DNA of 64,000 nt from Cristatella mucedo (GCA_009760855.2 WPIO01000183.1:188001-252000); one strand, 5' to 3'; counted from the stretch's first letter, positions 11,011 through 22,938 are shown. Program-made: numbers and translations. Notes: a model not told the origin generated them from the sequence alone.

Positions 11011-11039
11011 CACTGGGCGAATTAGGCAATCGCCCAGTG
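11011..11039. other. Perfect 10-bp inverted repeat (hairpin)
   Basis: CACTGGGCGA and TCGCCCAGTG flank a 9-bp loop. A transcript from either strand could form a 10-bp stem. It has no poly-T tail or other context giving it a function. Confidence 0.7.
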
Positions 11040-11083
11040 ATTCGCTGCTTTAAGGGGGTGCCAGAAAGTTACTAGAAAATAAA

Positions 11084-11166
11084 TTATACCTTTTGGTAAG
11101 GTGTTAATAAAATCTACCTTTTGGTAAGGTTTTAATAAAATCCACCTTTTGGTAAGGTGTTGATAA
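11084..11166 (+). repeat. About 28-bp tandem repeat, three copies
   Basis: Three successive units share ACCTTTTGGTAAGGT followed by GTTAATAAAATC or close variants. ACCTTTTGGTAAGGT is itself an imperfect palindrome with 5-bp arms (ACCTT/AAGGT). Confidence 0.85.
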
Positions 11167-11345
11167 CTAAAAAAATGCTAGCTGATTAAACAGCCTCTTT
11201 TTATTTAGCTACAGAAGAGCCTTTACGGCTATCACCATCGCTTGCAGTGGCGATAAAGAATCGCCCACCGCAGGATTCAAACCCACGACTGCGATGCCGA
11301 GGTCGTGAAAAGCAAACACCTTACCTAGTGAGCCATTACATCTAA
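11166..11345 (-). mobile_element. tRNA-derived SINE, type A
   Basis: Near full-length minus-strand type A copy. The tail complement is GCTAGCTGATTAAACAG at 11177. The body is CCATCGCTTGCAGTGGCG, the B-box complement GGATTCAAACCCACGAC, and the head complement CACCTTACCTAGTGAGCCAT. Confidence 0.8.
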
Positions 11346-12049
11346 TACCAAACTACTTTCTGTATCCATATTTTTTGGAGTTTATTAAATAAATAGGAAA
11401 AATTATCAGAACAGTGCAGGGCCAAGGGGTATCGGTTAAAATTGTTTGCAGTGGCGGTGGTTGCTAGGGCTTTCGTGGGCAGGTCGACGACCTCGTTCCT
11501 TGGGCTTATCTGTCTTCAGGAAAAAAGGCTGCAACAGTCAGTGAAAGCACTGGGCAGTCCAGCTAAGGCCGGCAAAGTACCTAAATTTGGTCACAGTACT
11601 TGAATATTTCGTATAAGGTACCAAGCCACTAAGTAGGTGCTGCAGGGCCGGTGCAAGGCATTTTGGTCCACTAGGCACGAGATCAGTACGATCCCGTGCC
11701 TCCTTCTCACTCAAGCCCTTCCCCACGCGCCCATCATGAAATACAGCCCAGTTTTCAACCTGAAACAAGAATACATTATTAGAAAGACTCGCAAACACGC
11801 ATTAATAATATGTTCTGATACATTAATACATAATATTTCTAAAAGTTGGCTTTCAAAACTTGGCTTTCCGGGCTTTTTCCTTGGTAAGCTCGCAAACCGT
11901 GTCCTTAATGTCGAGAGATGAGGCTCAATCCGATTTAATGAAAGTTTCTGTCAAGCCAATCAGTGTTATTTCTAGGCAAATACTTGAAATAAGATATTCT
12001 TCATTTGGTTTTAATTTGGATAAACTTCTTGTGCGTCCGTGAGCATTGT
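11346..12049. other. Unassigned sequence
   Basis: No recognised gene. An open frame at 11637-11921 (94 codons, plus) has no domain that I know. Confidence 0.35.
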
Positions 12050-12226
12050 GGTGAGCCGTGATGACACACTAGGTAAGGCGGTTGCTTTCACAACCTCAGT
12101 CCCGTGGTCGTGGATTCGATTCCTGCGGCGGGCGATCTTTTATCTCCACTGCAAGCGGTGGTGATAGCCGTAAAGGCTCTTCTGTCGCTATGCAAAAAGA
12201 GACTGTTTAATCAGCTAGGATTTATA
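12050..12226 (+). mobile_element. tRNA-derived SINE, type A
   Basis: Plus-strand copy: head TAGGTAAGGCGGTTGC, B box GGATTCGATTCCTG, body CCACTGCAAGCGGTGGTG, tail TTTAATCAGCTAGG. Together with the minus-strand copy at 12325-12500 it forms a tail-to-tail inverted pair about 100 bp apart. Confidence 0.8.
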
Positions 12227-12324
12227 TATTTACTTATTCTCCACTGGCACTGAAATTGGCAGGGTCAGCAAAATTCTGAGTGTCACTGAAAGATCACTGC
12301 TCATCAAAACAGTTCGGCTCCATC

Positions 12325-12500
12325 TAAATAAATGCTATCTGATTTGACAGCCTCTTTTTGCATAGCAACAGATGAGCTTTTAAAGCTATTTTCACCGCTT
12401 GCAGCGGCAATAAAGGATCACCCACCACTGGGTTTGGACTCACGACCCGGGGACCGAGGTCTTGAAAAGCAACCGCCTTACCTAGTGCGCCGTCACGGAT
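12325..12500 (-). mobile_element. tRNA-derived SINE, type A
   Basis: Minus-strand copy of the same SINE. The plus-strand strings are CTATCTGATTTGACAGCC, CCGCTTGCAGCGGCAATA and CGCCTTACCTAGTGCGCC. The B box has decayed (complement of GGGTTTGGACTCAC). Confidence 0.75.
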
Positions 12501-12666
12501 ACATATTTACGGTCTCCGTGACTAACAGACTCCGCCGAAGACTTGCACTCACTAGGAATACATTCTGCGGTTATGTCGGAAGTTTTAAATATATCATGCA
12601 GAAACCCAAATAAGGTAATGTGTTTTAAAATCAGATTGAACTTTTCTCCTATAGATTGCTGCAAAG

Positions 12667-12746
12667 GTAAAGCGCCTAGAAAGAGATCGAGTTCTCTGGG
12701 GGTATTTCATCAAGTGCATTATTATTATTGTTATTACTATTATAGA
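12667..12746 (+). mobile_element. LINE family 1 3' end fragment
   Basis: Isolated 3' module: GTAAAGCGCCTAGAAAGAGA, then TCGAGTTCTCTGGGGG, the spacer CATCAAGTGCA, and an ATT-rich tail. There is no LINE coding sequence before it. Confidence 0.8.
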
Positions 12747-14389
12747 TTATGTTACCACATCTAGGAAAGCTTAATAAAGGTAGTCGTATAACTTTTCCCT
12801 ACAATCCAGTAAATCCTAATCCTCTGCTCCATAATAAAACAGCCTTTTCTTTTTAAACTTTCCATTTGCTTCAAACGTGGGTTCACTCTCTAACTCAATA
12901 CCCTTTTGCGTTGCATGGGCCACTATTTCATGGAAGCTCTCTTTACTCCAGAGATCTCTGCTGGTTTATTTTGCAGCTGCTTGACTCCCAGTCTCAAGGC
13001 AGTTGACGTCTGCATAAGAGACATTGACCTAAAACAAAATGCGGTACCATGTAAGAAGCGAAACTTCAAATGAACATTTTTTATGTTACTGTTCAGTGAT
13101 TGTACTTCATATCTTGTTGTAGCTCAGCCAACCCTTTCTGACTCATATATCTTAATCAGAGCATCCAAAAACTTTGTAAATTTTGTCTAGCGAACCCTTA
13201 CTGACTCATGTATCTCAATTTGAGCATGCTAAACGTAGTCAATGTTGTGTCTCAGCTATTCCAGAGCATCAATTCTACTTTTCCAATGTGCTTTACTCAG
13301 TGGTTTCACATTAAGATCACTTGCTGTGACTTTTGGGATGTGACTGGATGTGACGGTGTTAAACGTTTTAGGACACCTCGATGCTTAGTAGGTGCTGACA
13401 AAGAATTGCATATTTGAACCTATTGGCGGGAGCCCGGGTCCCCAAATGACAACGGGTATCGCAAAAACTCTATAACGCCACGAATAATCTAGGCTTTAGA
13501 GCAGGAGAGGTTTCTTCGGGCGCCCGTTTTCGTCTTCGGATTTTCAATACCAACAGCCGGTTGTTTCTTCGCGAAGTCCGTCTATAGCGCCGTGAGCAGA
13601 TTTGGAAACTGCATTGGCGCCGACCACTTTTAACATAACAGGTATAAGTGAACATGAAGTTGTTCTGGTTTTTTCTACGGCTTGACTTCATTCTAGAAAA
13701 TAATTAATTAATTCACTTTGAGCATGGGGCTTTTTTGGAGACCCGGGTCGCCGCCAATGGGTTCATTTGCTGGCAAAGCAAACAAATGCACGGCCTCCGG
13801 GCTATTCTTTGCTTCATTACTTGCAACTACATTCAGGGAGTTAGCACTGCCAGGTTCATAGAAGGCAAGTGGATTTACGTTCATTATCCTCTTTTTTACT
13901 CTATTTCCTTGCCTTTCAAGTAACTGCCTTTGTCGAACACTCGCATTGTCATATTTACATAATCCAATCCCGTATCTTTGAGCTGCTCAAACAGAGTTTT
14001 AGTCACGAATGCACTTGTGGTTTCTTGCAACGGTATGAAACCAAGTTAACGCTCATTGACTATTACCTTGGTTTAACTTAGGTGAGCAGATCTAATAATC
14101 ATCATATCATAAAAATTTGCCTCGGTCAATGCTTTTTAATTTACGCCCTTGACAAACTAGACCCTGTACGCACAACGGAACAGACACAGCAAAGGAGTCG
14201 AAATAATGACCCAAGAGGCTCAGCGCAGACACCCAATAGGGACAGACATCCTTAGCAATAACGTCATCCAGGAAATAGGGACAGATTTGAGTTATATGAT
14301 TAGCTTGTTGAACAGCACCAAAATGACCCAGACAGTCCAGAAATGAGATAAACTGGCGGTTGCTAGGGTCGTCAACGTAAATGTATGTA
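12747..14389. other. Unassigned, AT-rich, no gene recognised
   Basis: About 1.6 kb. Near 13130-13215 a short direct repeat (CCAACCCTTTCTGACTCATATATCT-like, later CGAACCCTTACTGACTCATG) occurs twice about 65 bp apart. No domain or RNA gene seen. Confidence 0.35.
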
Positions 14390-16012
14390 TTTATGTATCT
14401 CCGCCACTAACTTCACAAAGCCATGAAGACTATGTGGGCGTTCCGCAGGAGACTTTTGTATAGAGCACTCACAGCCTAAGTGGCTTTCGGTACGCATTCG
14501 GTAGCCAACAGACTTCGACTCAGGCAACAAAGAGGAAGTGGGAGGCCTAGCTGAGTCAAAAGAGCAGTCGAGGTAGTGAGAGCATTGCAGTAGCCGTTCT
14601 GGACGGCTGAACAGGATGAGCCGTAGTCGGCAGCAGGAGAGTAGTTACCATTGCGTAATAATTGTGGAAGCGAGCTCCACAGTCTGTGAAGTGCCTAGGA
14701 AGAGATTGAGTTCTCTAAGGACGCTTTATCAAATGCATTATTATTGTTAGAACCTGCAGAGCTAAAGCTTCTGTCGCCAACGTTCTTTAAGCGGAGGAAT
14801 GAAACCGCTTAGGCTGTGAGTGAGCTTTTCAAAACTCTCCTGCGTAACACCCACATGGTCTTTATGACTTCGTGGAGTTACAGACGGAGATACATACATT
14901 TATTGTCCACACAGGGCGTGACGGCGCGCAGAGGCGGAATATGGTGCAGCAGTTCAACTAGGTACAAAGGAGCCAAGCCGCGGCGGGCCTTGTGGGTCAG
15001 CATTAGAACTTTGCTCTGTATCCGTCGCTCAACCGGCATCCATCCTAGCTCTTTTAGCAAAAGAGACACGTGCTCAAACCTCTGGGACTTGAATACTAGC
15101 CTAACAACCATATTCATAGCCAGCTGAAGTGGCCTAGTTGCTTTCTTTGGTAGCTCAGCCAAAAGTGAATTACAATTACCAAGCCGTGACAGTACTAAGG
15201 CGCTAGTTGAGCTGTTGCAAGCCACTGTGGAAAACAGCTCCTAATTTTTGATTGGGATCGGACGTATTGGCTAGCTGTAGAATCTGTCTTCTGAATGAAA
15301 CTTTTAAAATTTAGGCTACTGTCAAAAACTTAAATTAAATTTCAAGCACGTGGTGTTGGTCGCACGTCAGCATCATATATTGGAAGAGCAAAGCCTTTTA
15401 ATCCAGCCACACGCTAAGGGCGTCATATGAGTGGCAGTTCCATTAATTCGTCATTTAGTTTCAAGAATTTTTCCGACATGCAGTATCGAATGTCAGCAAG
15501 GCAAGCATTCAGTTTCTCAGTTGCTGCAGCAGATTCCGACGGTTTGAATGACAAAATATAGCTGGGTATCGTCAGGATTAAAGTGATATGCTATTCCACG
15601 GGCCTTAATCTTCTCCCAGAGATTCAGTATGAATGGAGAACAGCAAGGGACCGAGTACAGACTCTTAAGGGACTCCGCAGGTGACCCATCTCGCGTGTGA
15701 GACCTGTCCCTCCCACGACACGGATTGAACACGATCAGACAAGTAAGATTTAAACCACGCCAGTGCCTCGTCTGCCAGACCGATCTCCGTTCTCAATCGT
15801 TCAATTAGAACATCGTGATCAATGGTGTCGAAGTCAGCTGACTGATCTAGCAGAGCTAGAGCAGTGACATTCCCGTCATTATTGCCACGTAGAATATTAA
15901 CCTGGAGGAGAGCAGGCTTATTGAAGTGCAGCTTCTTGAACCCCGATTGAAATGTTTCTGACATTTCTTTCTTTTCAAATTTTTTTAACCAGCTGCTTAG
16001 CAACAATTTTTT
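14390..16012 (-). mobile_element. CR1-like LINE family 2 with broken reverse transcriptase
   Basis: On the minus strand the order is reverse-transcriptase fingers/palm (16006-15665), palm end (about 15660-15540), a gap, the C-terminal tail (15225-14878), then the 3' untranslated part to 14390. Palm motifs include TIDHDVLIERLRTEIGL and ALAWFKSYLSDRVQS, the usual FDTIDHDIL and WFKSYLSDR of CR1/L2 elements. The catalytic FADD/YADD box reads FNPDD and the frame shifts just before it. The tail has RLGNCNSLLAELPKK and HVSLLLKELGWMPVERR. Intact elements encode an endonuclease-reverse transcriptase acting by target-primed reverse transcription. Here the endonuclease part is absent, frames are broken, and a 59-bp insertion (14691-14749) interrupts the 3' part. 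Confidence 0.85.
14691..14749 (+). mobile_element. 59-bp LINE family 1 tail inserted in LINE family 2
   Basis: The paralogous LINE at 16.29 kb reads CACAGTCTATGACCTGCAG without a break. Here the same place reads CACAGTCTGTGAA, then a 59-bp piece beginning GTGCCTAGGAAGAGATTGAG and ending ATTATTATTGTTA, then GAACCTGCAG. A 3-bp GAA flanks both sides. This is a filled site against an empty site, so a piece containing only the stem-loop and ATT tail was inserted. Confidence 0.8.
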
Positions 16013-16109
16013 TCAAGAATCTTTGACAAGAAAGGATGACGGGAAACTGGGTGATAGTTTCCAAGGACCTCCTAATCTAATCCAGGCTTTTAAGTATTAG
16101 TCTAACGAT

Positions 16110-16958
16110 TGCCAATTTGAAGCCAATAGACTTCATCTCATGTAACAAAGAGAAACTAAGAAGCATAGCATAGTCAGGAGAGAAGTTGAGGTAGTGAGTA
16201 GCATGGAATTAGCAGCTCAAGACCGCTGGAAGAATGTGCCATAGGTAGCAGGAGAGTAGCTGTTGCCTAAGAATTATGGCAGTGAATTCCACAGTCTATG
16301 ACCTGCAGAGCTAAAGCTTCTGTTGCCAACAGTGTTTAAGCAGAGGAATGAAACAGCTAATTGTATGTCCATGCAGGACCTGAGGGCACGAGGGATCTGA
16401 AACTGGTGCTGCACTTCAGCTAGATATTGAGGACCCAAGGCGAGGTGGGCTTTGTGGGTCAGAGCAAGAACTTTGCTCTGTATCCGCCGTTAATCTACCG
16501 GAAGCAATCTTAGTTATATTAGCAAAGGAGACACATGGTCAAATCTCTGGGATTTTCAAAATAGCCCTGCAGCTATATCCATTGCCAGATATAGTTTACT
16601 AGTATTCTTTTTCGATAGCCCAGCCAAAAAAAAGAATTACGATAATCCAGCGGAGAAATGACTAAGGAGTTAGTTAAATTTTTTGAAAGCAATCGTGAAA
16701 GACGACTCCTAGTCTTAGATAGGGATCGGACGTGATGGCTAGCTTTAAAATTAATTTTCGAAAGGAAGCTTTCAAAATTAAAGCGAGTGCCGATGACAAA
16801 AACCTAAATTCCGAGCACGTGGTTACTGTCGCCCAACGGCATCACCTATTAAATTTGCGAACCCAACTAATATAGCGACACGCTTAGGGTGTCCTAAGAG
16901 CAAGTTCAGTTTTATCATCGCTTAGTTTCAATAAATTTTTCGACATCCAGGATCGAAT
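16110..16958 (-). mobile_element. Second, more decayed LINE family 2 copy
   Basis: It follows the 14.4-15.5 kb copy collinearly: GACTTCATCTCATGTAACAA, CTGCAGAGCTAAAGCTTCTG, GGTGGGCTTTGTGGGTCAGA, ACTTTGCTCTGTATCCGCCG. No open frame of useful length remains. Confidence 0.75.
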
Positions 16959-17100
16959 GTCGGTCGTAGGACATTTCCCCCTGGAAGTTTTCCCAGGACA
17001 TTTCGCCCCGCCCCCTGGTGATTTCCTAGGACATTTTACCTACAGACCTTCCCCACCGGGGTAAGATATTTCCCCCATGTTAAGGAATGTATGACTAAGA

Positions 17101-17220
<120 letters not shown>

Positions 17221-17587
17221 GATCAAATGAATTTTACGCTCTATTGAAATAAAATCAACTCAGTATAAGCGGCTCGATAGCACGACCGACGGATGAGATG
17301 CGGCCGGTCAGTTATACTACTGGTCAGCTCGGTGTCGGCGGTGGGGTTAGAACGGGGGGGGGGGTAGCCGGTGGTACCGACGTCAGGAGGGGCGGCGGGA
17401 AAAGCGGTGTCGGCTGGGGCCGAGGATACTGCTACGCGCTCGTAGTTGCGCTATTTGTCCAAGAAATGTAAACAAGACCGTTTAAATCATGGCATGTCCA
17501 TGCGGGAGCGGAGGAAATTCTTTGCCCCAGGGGGAAATGTCCGGGAGGTATGTGCAGGGGGGGAAAGTCCGGTGGAAAGTCCGGGGA

Positions 17588-18066
17588 CTCTAGCCTATCT
17601 CTCAGATATACTACCCCATCGTGCTACCCACTTTTCGGAATCCAACACTCTACAAATACCTCGTACAAATATAAAATCCTTTGTAGACCTTGCATTTAGT
17701 TCGTAAGCTCCCAAAGCCTGGAACTCCGTCCCGACTTGCGTCAGAACATCCCCTGACCTGACCACATTGAAAAAAAACTTAAAAACACACCTGCTTAAGA
17801 CAGAATTTAGTGGGTCCCTGTAATTCGCCCTTAATATGCTTATGCGTGCTGACACTGTGCATGCTGCCACTAACCACATTTGCATGCTGACCCTGTGCAT
17901 GTCACCCTAACCATTATATTCATTTTTTTTTGTTTCGCAAGCATAATATTACTGACCATTCAATTGCATTTCCCTTTGCAGCAAATGTAAAGCGCCTAGA
18001 GAGACGGAGAGATTAAGTTCTTTGAGGGTGCTTTATCAAGTGCACTATTATTATTATTATTATTAC
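17588..18066 (+). mobile_element. LINE family 1 3' portion
   Basis: Plus-strand copy of the family at 6.6-7.3 and 23.7-24.4 kb: CCTATCTCTCAGATATACTA, CTCCCAAAGCCTGGAACTCC, GCATGCTGACCCTGTGCATG. It ends with the stem-loop module and an ATT tail at 18066. Reading frames are broken. Confidence 0.8.
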
Positions 18067-18194
18067 CCTCTAATGTCGGAAAGCAAAACGTGTCCTTTCT
18101 CAGTTGCTGCAGAAAAACCATCCTTCCAATCCATTCATTCCTCTAGTTATACTGAGTTGATTTTATTTTAATAGAGCACGAACTTCATTTAATC

Positions 18195-18523
<329 letters not shown>

Positions 18524-18749
18524 GTATTCTTAGTTATACATTTATCAATGTAGGGGGAAATGTCCTACCCTTTGGGAAATGTCGGGGGGGGGACGTATAG
18601 GGGTAACTGTCCTACAACCGCTTGCCACATACCTCTGGTCTAATGACTTGAGTTGGGTAGGCGCACTTACGACGGATAGGCATTTCCTTGGTGCACCAAA
18701 ATGGAGTATACACGAACGAGAAATCTAAATGAGAGCATCACCCAGCAGC

Positions 18750-20690
18750 GCCCAGTATATTTGTAAGGAATCGTTATAGATTTCCGTATTTTCCCAGGCC
18801 GTTTCCGTAGCTTGCCGTGTACGAATTGAATGTAGGTTCGCGATGGGTTGAAAGGATGCGGTCGCACTCTTAATAAAGCGAACTGTAACAGGCAAAACAA
18901 ATTAGATCTTCTTCCACCAGCTTCGCTTGTATTTGAAACAGACAATCATAGATTGCTGTATTGACTCGACCACTTACCGCCGATTGGCATGCATCCCCCA
19001 AGGTTGAGCGAGCAAAATAACAGTGTGTGCGCCCACAGTGGGCGCTAAGTGGTAGGATTATTACAAATTCAAACAGCATTTTCCAGAAAATTTGAAACAG
19101 ATTGCAGTAGAGGCCCGGCCATAGCCGTCAATTACCGTGCATTACCCTCAATTGTGCGTTTGCCAATTGTTTAAAAGGATTTGGCTGCATTTCTAATGCA
19201 GTGTAGGGTGCAGTTTGTTGGCACAGCAGAGAGCCAGCCGATGCCCAAAACCGACAGTTTATTACCAACGCACGGCTCCCCTCGGCCCCTACTCTCACAC
19301 GACTCCCCGCTCCTCCACACTCCAGTCCACCATCTCCCCACCAGCAGGTTACCGGCCTGTGTCCATACCACATCACAGGCAAACCACAGCTGTGCACCGG
19401 CCGACCCAGATGGTGAATCGACCACTTGGCCACCAAAGGGTTACCAGCGTGTGTACATGCCACATCACATGCGGACCACAGCTATGCACAGGCCGATCCT
19501 GATGGTGAATTCACCATCTGGCCACCAGCAGGTTACTGGCCTGTGTCCATGCCACATCACAGGCTCATCAGAGGAGCCGGCATACAATACATGCATACAC
19601 ACATACGTACGAGCTACACGCCCTCTTGACCTTAAGATCACAAGTCAGGAGCCAGCATACAACACATACATACATACGAACTACACAGTGAAATACACAA
19701 GAAAAGTTGGAGCTTCTCTCAGCAGCTGATGGTCCATTTTTAATTGTCCGTTATGGATTGGCGTATTTCTAGGGCCATTGCCGTCGATTGCCATGCATCA
19801 CCCAATATTGAAGGTCAGAGCTGGCTGAAAAGTTTGAAAGTATGTTCGCGTGTAGTGAGATGTTACGCGGAATAAGAATTTGAGCTAGGTGCAGCCGATT
19901 TCTCGTCAATTTGCCACGGATTACGGTATTGGTCCCTGCCATTTCTGTCGAATGCCGTGCACCGTTGACAATTAACGTGCAAAAATTGTTGATGAAAGTC
20001 CCACGATTTCACTTTCAGCGCAGAGAAATGTGATACAAATTGGCAGTTCGTGCAGCCAATTTCTGGTCGACTTGCCACGGATTATGGTGGATTGCTGCTT
20101 CGAGCCGAGCCGTTGCCGTAAATTGCCAATGATTGCCAGGGATTATACGAGCTACATAGCTTAAAATAATGTGGTTGTCTTTAACTAGTGTGCTTTGTAA
20201 CAGGCATTTAAAATGTTGGCATTGCAAAACCGATTTCAGGGCATTTTGCATCAGATCACTGTAGATTGCAGTATTGACCCGGGCTACTACAGTCAATTGC
20301 ATGTGTTGCTTTCAAATAGTCCATGCAATTGTAGTTACATTGTGCGATTACACAATAGTCGAAGATTAAAGCAACGTTCAATTACTATTATACCTTACAG
20401 TGTACATATTCTGGTCTTTTTGCGGTGGGTTGACTACTGGCCCTAGGGGCTTGCAATCGATTGCAGTGCATTGTTGCAGAAATGGTTGAGGCAATTACAG
20501 TGAAGATATGTGAGTACACAATAACTGAAGAGCAGAGCGGCTTGCAATCTTACTTAGAGCTTCTATTGTACGCGTTCTGGTTGCTATACATAGGATTGCA
20601 GTGGATTTCTGCGGATTGAGGTGGATTGGGGTATGGGACCGGGTCGCTGCAGCCGATTGCAGTGCATTGAATGAGAACGCGTGTGACGCA
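18750..20690. repeat. Diverged satellite of about 160-180 bp
   Basis: Imperfect units starting near 18770, 18945, 19103, 19740, 19919, 20080, 20262, 20450 and 20592 share GATTGCAGTATTGACCCGG and GTCAATTGCCATGCATT in many variants. Spacing is 142-182 bp except where unrelated repeats at 19.2-19.73 kb interrupt. The period is close to one nucleosome repeat. No coding potential is seen. Confidence 0.7.
19330..19725 (+). repeat. 92-bp and about 73-bp tandem repeats
   Basis: GGTTACCGGCCTGTGTCCAT and close variants occur at 19347, 19439 and 19531, exactly 92 bp apart. Each is followed by CCACATCACA and a GATGGTGAAT segment. After 19565 a different pair of units (GAGCCGGCATACAATACATG and GAGCCAGCATACAACACATA) follows. 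The 182-codon open frame across it is repeat-derived. Confidence 0.85.
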
Positions 20691-20842
20691 CATTGGTGAT
20701 TGGTCACATTGTGGGTGCACTTTGAACTGAGTCTTTTCCGATATGCAATGTCAATTAGAGCTTCGCGGTGGCGATTTGAGGATGACTGGCAGTGGAATAG
20801 AGCGAAATGGCCGACATTGGTCGAGATCAGAAGTGCACTTAC

Positions 20843-20915
20843 TTTTAATAAAAGGAAAGTTAAGTAGTACTCAAGTTGAGTAGTACTTAACCATGTTCGG
20901 ATGGTCGAGCCGTTC
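20843..20915 (-). pseudogene. NEK10: NEK10-like kinase N-lobe exon, copy 1
   Basis: On the minus strand a TTTAG acceptor is followed by ERLDHPNMVKYYST, matching the HPNIVRYY segment before the gatekeeper region of NEK10. The donor GTAAGT is intact. A 16-bp tandem duplication (TACTACTCAACTTGAG region) and a further 5-bp difference make it 73 bp. The inferred intact length is 52 bp, so the frame is lost. The paralogous exon at 32.0 kb is damaged at a different place. Confidence 0.75.
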
Positions 20916-21676
20916 CTAAACCATCGACAACTGCTTGTACCATGCAAGTCGTCCTTTTCTCTGTCGCCCGATATCTGCAACACGGACTTGGTCCTCAGGC
21001 GAGTACAGTCACGAGATTCCGCATGGGGGCTCTGCGACACCTCGCGAAAGTCGAGTTGAGTCAAGTGCAAAGGGCAAACGCCTACTGAACATGCCACCGT
21101 TCATTTCTCGAATTCGATGCAACACGGTGCTGTAAGCAGCAGCAAGGATCGCTCCCACAGGTAAACGACCGACTAAAGAGCAACAACAACCAATTGTTTC
21201 CTCTGAAACTTTAAGGGAATGTATAGCTCCCAGCTGTCTTCCTTTGGCTGCCAAAGCTAATACTGTAGTCACGTGCACATTAATGCTGCAGTGGGCTCAC
21301 AGAAACTTCTTCTATCGTTCAACCGGCCGGCTGCAGCTGCTGAAATGTTACACAATTATAAGAAAAGTTAATGAATTAAGCACATTTGTAAGACAGCAAG
21401 GAAACTAAATTGGTTTCTAGGTTACATCGTGACGAGTGATGTACAGATGACACAGATGCAGGCAACCACTTGGGCATACAGGCTGGCAGGCCACTGGCAG
21501 TCCGGCCACCGGCAGGCAAGGCACCGGCCAAGCTAATAAGCACACACGTTCAACATTCTGGTCACACCACAGTAGTGCTCGTCAGCCTGACAATCACCAA
21601 GCATGCTACTGTGACTGATGGCAAAGAAATGGAAGTACTAAACCGCTCTGTTATGGGGTACTACTATGAATTGTTT

Positions 21677-21825
21677 AACCGAGCTGGATTGGTCTAGCGG
21701 TTCAGGTGCTCGCCCCGACTAAGGTCTAGCTGAGGTCGTGGGCTAGAGCCCTGAGGCATATGTGAAGCACCGGATTAAAGATTTAGTTCTCTTGGGGCGC
21801 TAAACAAATGAATTATATAATTTTT
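21677..21825 (+). mobile_element. tRNA-derived SINE, type B, with LINE tail
   Basis: The head TGGTCTAGCGGTTCAGGTGC has a tRNA-like A box, and GTGGGCTAGAGCCCTGAGG holds a decayed B box. The 3' end GAAGCACCGGATTAAAGATT then TTGGGGCGCTAAACAAATGA is a version of the LINE family 1 stem-loop. The duplicated segment at 32.84 kb lacks the insert, reading GAATTGTTAAGTGCAAC, so this copy inserted after the duplication. Confidence 0.85.
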
Positions 21826-22359
21826 CAGTGCAACAAAATTTCTTGTACTGTTATGTATTTCTACTTATGCAGGATTAGATAATAAGTGACTGTAGTGTGT
21901 ATCTACTCACCCGGACGTGTTGACCAGTGTGTGCAAATATGAGTGTGCTGTGTGAGTGTTGGTGTGTATGTGTCTGAGTGTGTGTGTGTGCGTGTGTCTA
22001 TGTGTGTGAGTATGTGTGGAGTTTGTGAACTGTAGTATTAGTAGCTAGGATTGCATGCCACCAAGATATCACATTAGTGAGAACACATGAGAAAGTAAGG
22101 CTCACATGCCATGTGCCTGGATAATGAATGCACAAAAGCACTTGTAATGGGCCATACTGTATCTCATACCACAAGCTCGAACAAATAACAGAGTAGGAAA
22201 GTAAATCGGCTAACATTTGCTTTTGCTTTATTATCACGTCCTCCAAGTGACACGGTAACACAGAATGAATCAGTGTCTAATGACTACCATTACAAGAGTA
22301 TAAACTGGTAAAGGATGGAGCGTATTCAACTAAGTCTCAAGCTAAGATGAAGACTTCAC

Positions 22360-22640
22360 CTTCACCTTTCCGATGCAGCTAACAATGGAAACTTTGAAGT
22401 AGCTTCCGGGTGACCAAGCTGCTTGATAAGCCACTGAGCTTGTTGGGTGAGGGCAACTAGTTCTCCACTCTTAATATATTTACTAGTGCTTGCATTTGTA
22501 TATACTATGCAAGCATTCTCAAATGCAAGTTTAGTGTCCTTATCATCAAGATACCAACAATTAATTACAAATACAAGACCACTTATTGGGGCATCATTCT
22601 GTATCATGCATTGTTTCTTCTCGAATCACAACTTACAAGA
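22360..22640 (-). other. Possible exon, unidentified
   Basis: An open minus-strand frame of 81 codons includes SGLVFVINCWYLDDKDTKL and KSGELVALTQQAQWLIKQLG. The duplicated counterpart at 33.4-33.65 kb keeps much of the first part but has a stop within the frame. It lies where the NEK10 exon between the armadillo and kinase regions would be, yet I cannot align it with NEK10. Confidence 0.3.
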
Positions 22641-22808
22641 AATATTCCCCATTAGAAAAATAAAGCTTGCACTTTATCAAAGAAGAAGAAAAGGTCACCA
22701 TGGGCATCTGAATTTGTGGCCTAAGGGTCACAGGGGGAGGCCTTCGCATGACAAAGTGGCATTTAAGGCTCTGAACTCGGTTTTGCCATTTTTGAGCTGG
22801 CACCGAAC

Positions 22809-22938
22809 TTAGGTCCTTGACATAGTGGCCAACGCCAACGAAGGCTGCAAATAGCTTGGTAGGCATTAGTTTTTTCACCAAACTCTGTCTATTGCGGTCC
22901 ATAGAATATAGGTATCTCAGCATCTTGACGGCTCTGAG
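22809..22938 (-). pseudogene. NEK10: NEK10-like pre-kinase exon, copy 1
   Basis: After a TGTAG acceptor the minus strand reads LRAVKMLRYLYSMDRNR, then KLMPTKLFAAFVGVGHYVKD. This matches the NEK10 segment just before the kinase domain (FRALRFLFSMERNR ... GHYVRD) residue for residue in spacing. The phase joins the upstream exon at 23057 across a 118-bp intron. The 3' boundary is uncertain: GTTCGG at 22808 is a weak donor. Copy 2 at 35.6 kb has diverged in the middle. Confidence 0.8.

Noticed and set aside
21225-21290. NEK10 P-loop/VAIK-lysine exon (LALAAKGRQLGAIHSLK) in copy 1
   Set aside because: Position and a weak resemblance around the lysine fit, but there is no glycine-rich loop and copy 2 is full of stops; too weak to annotate.
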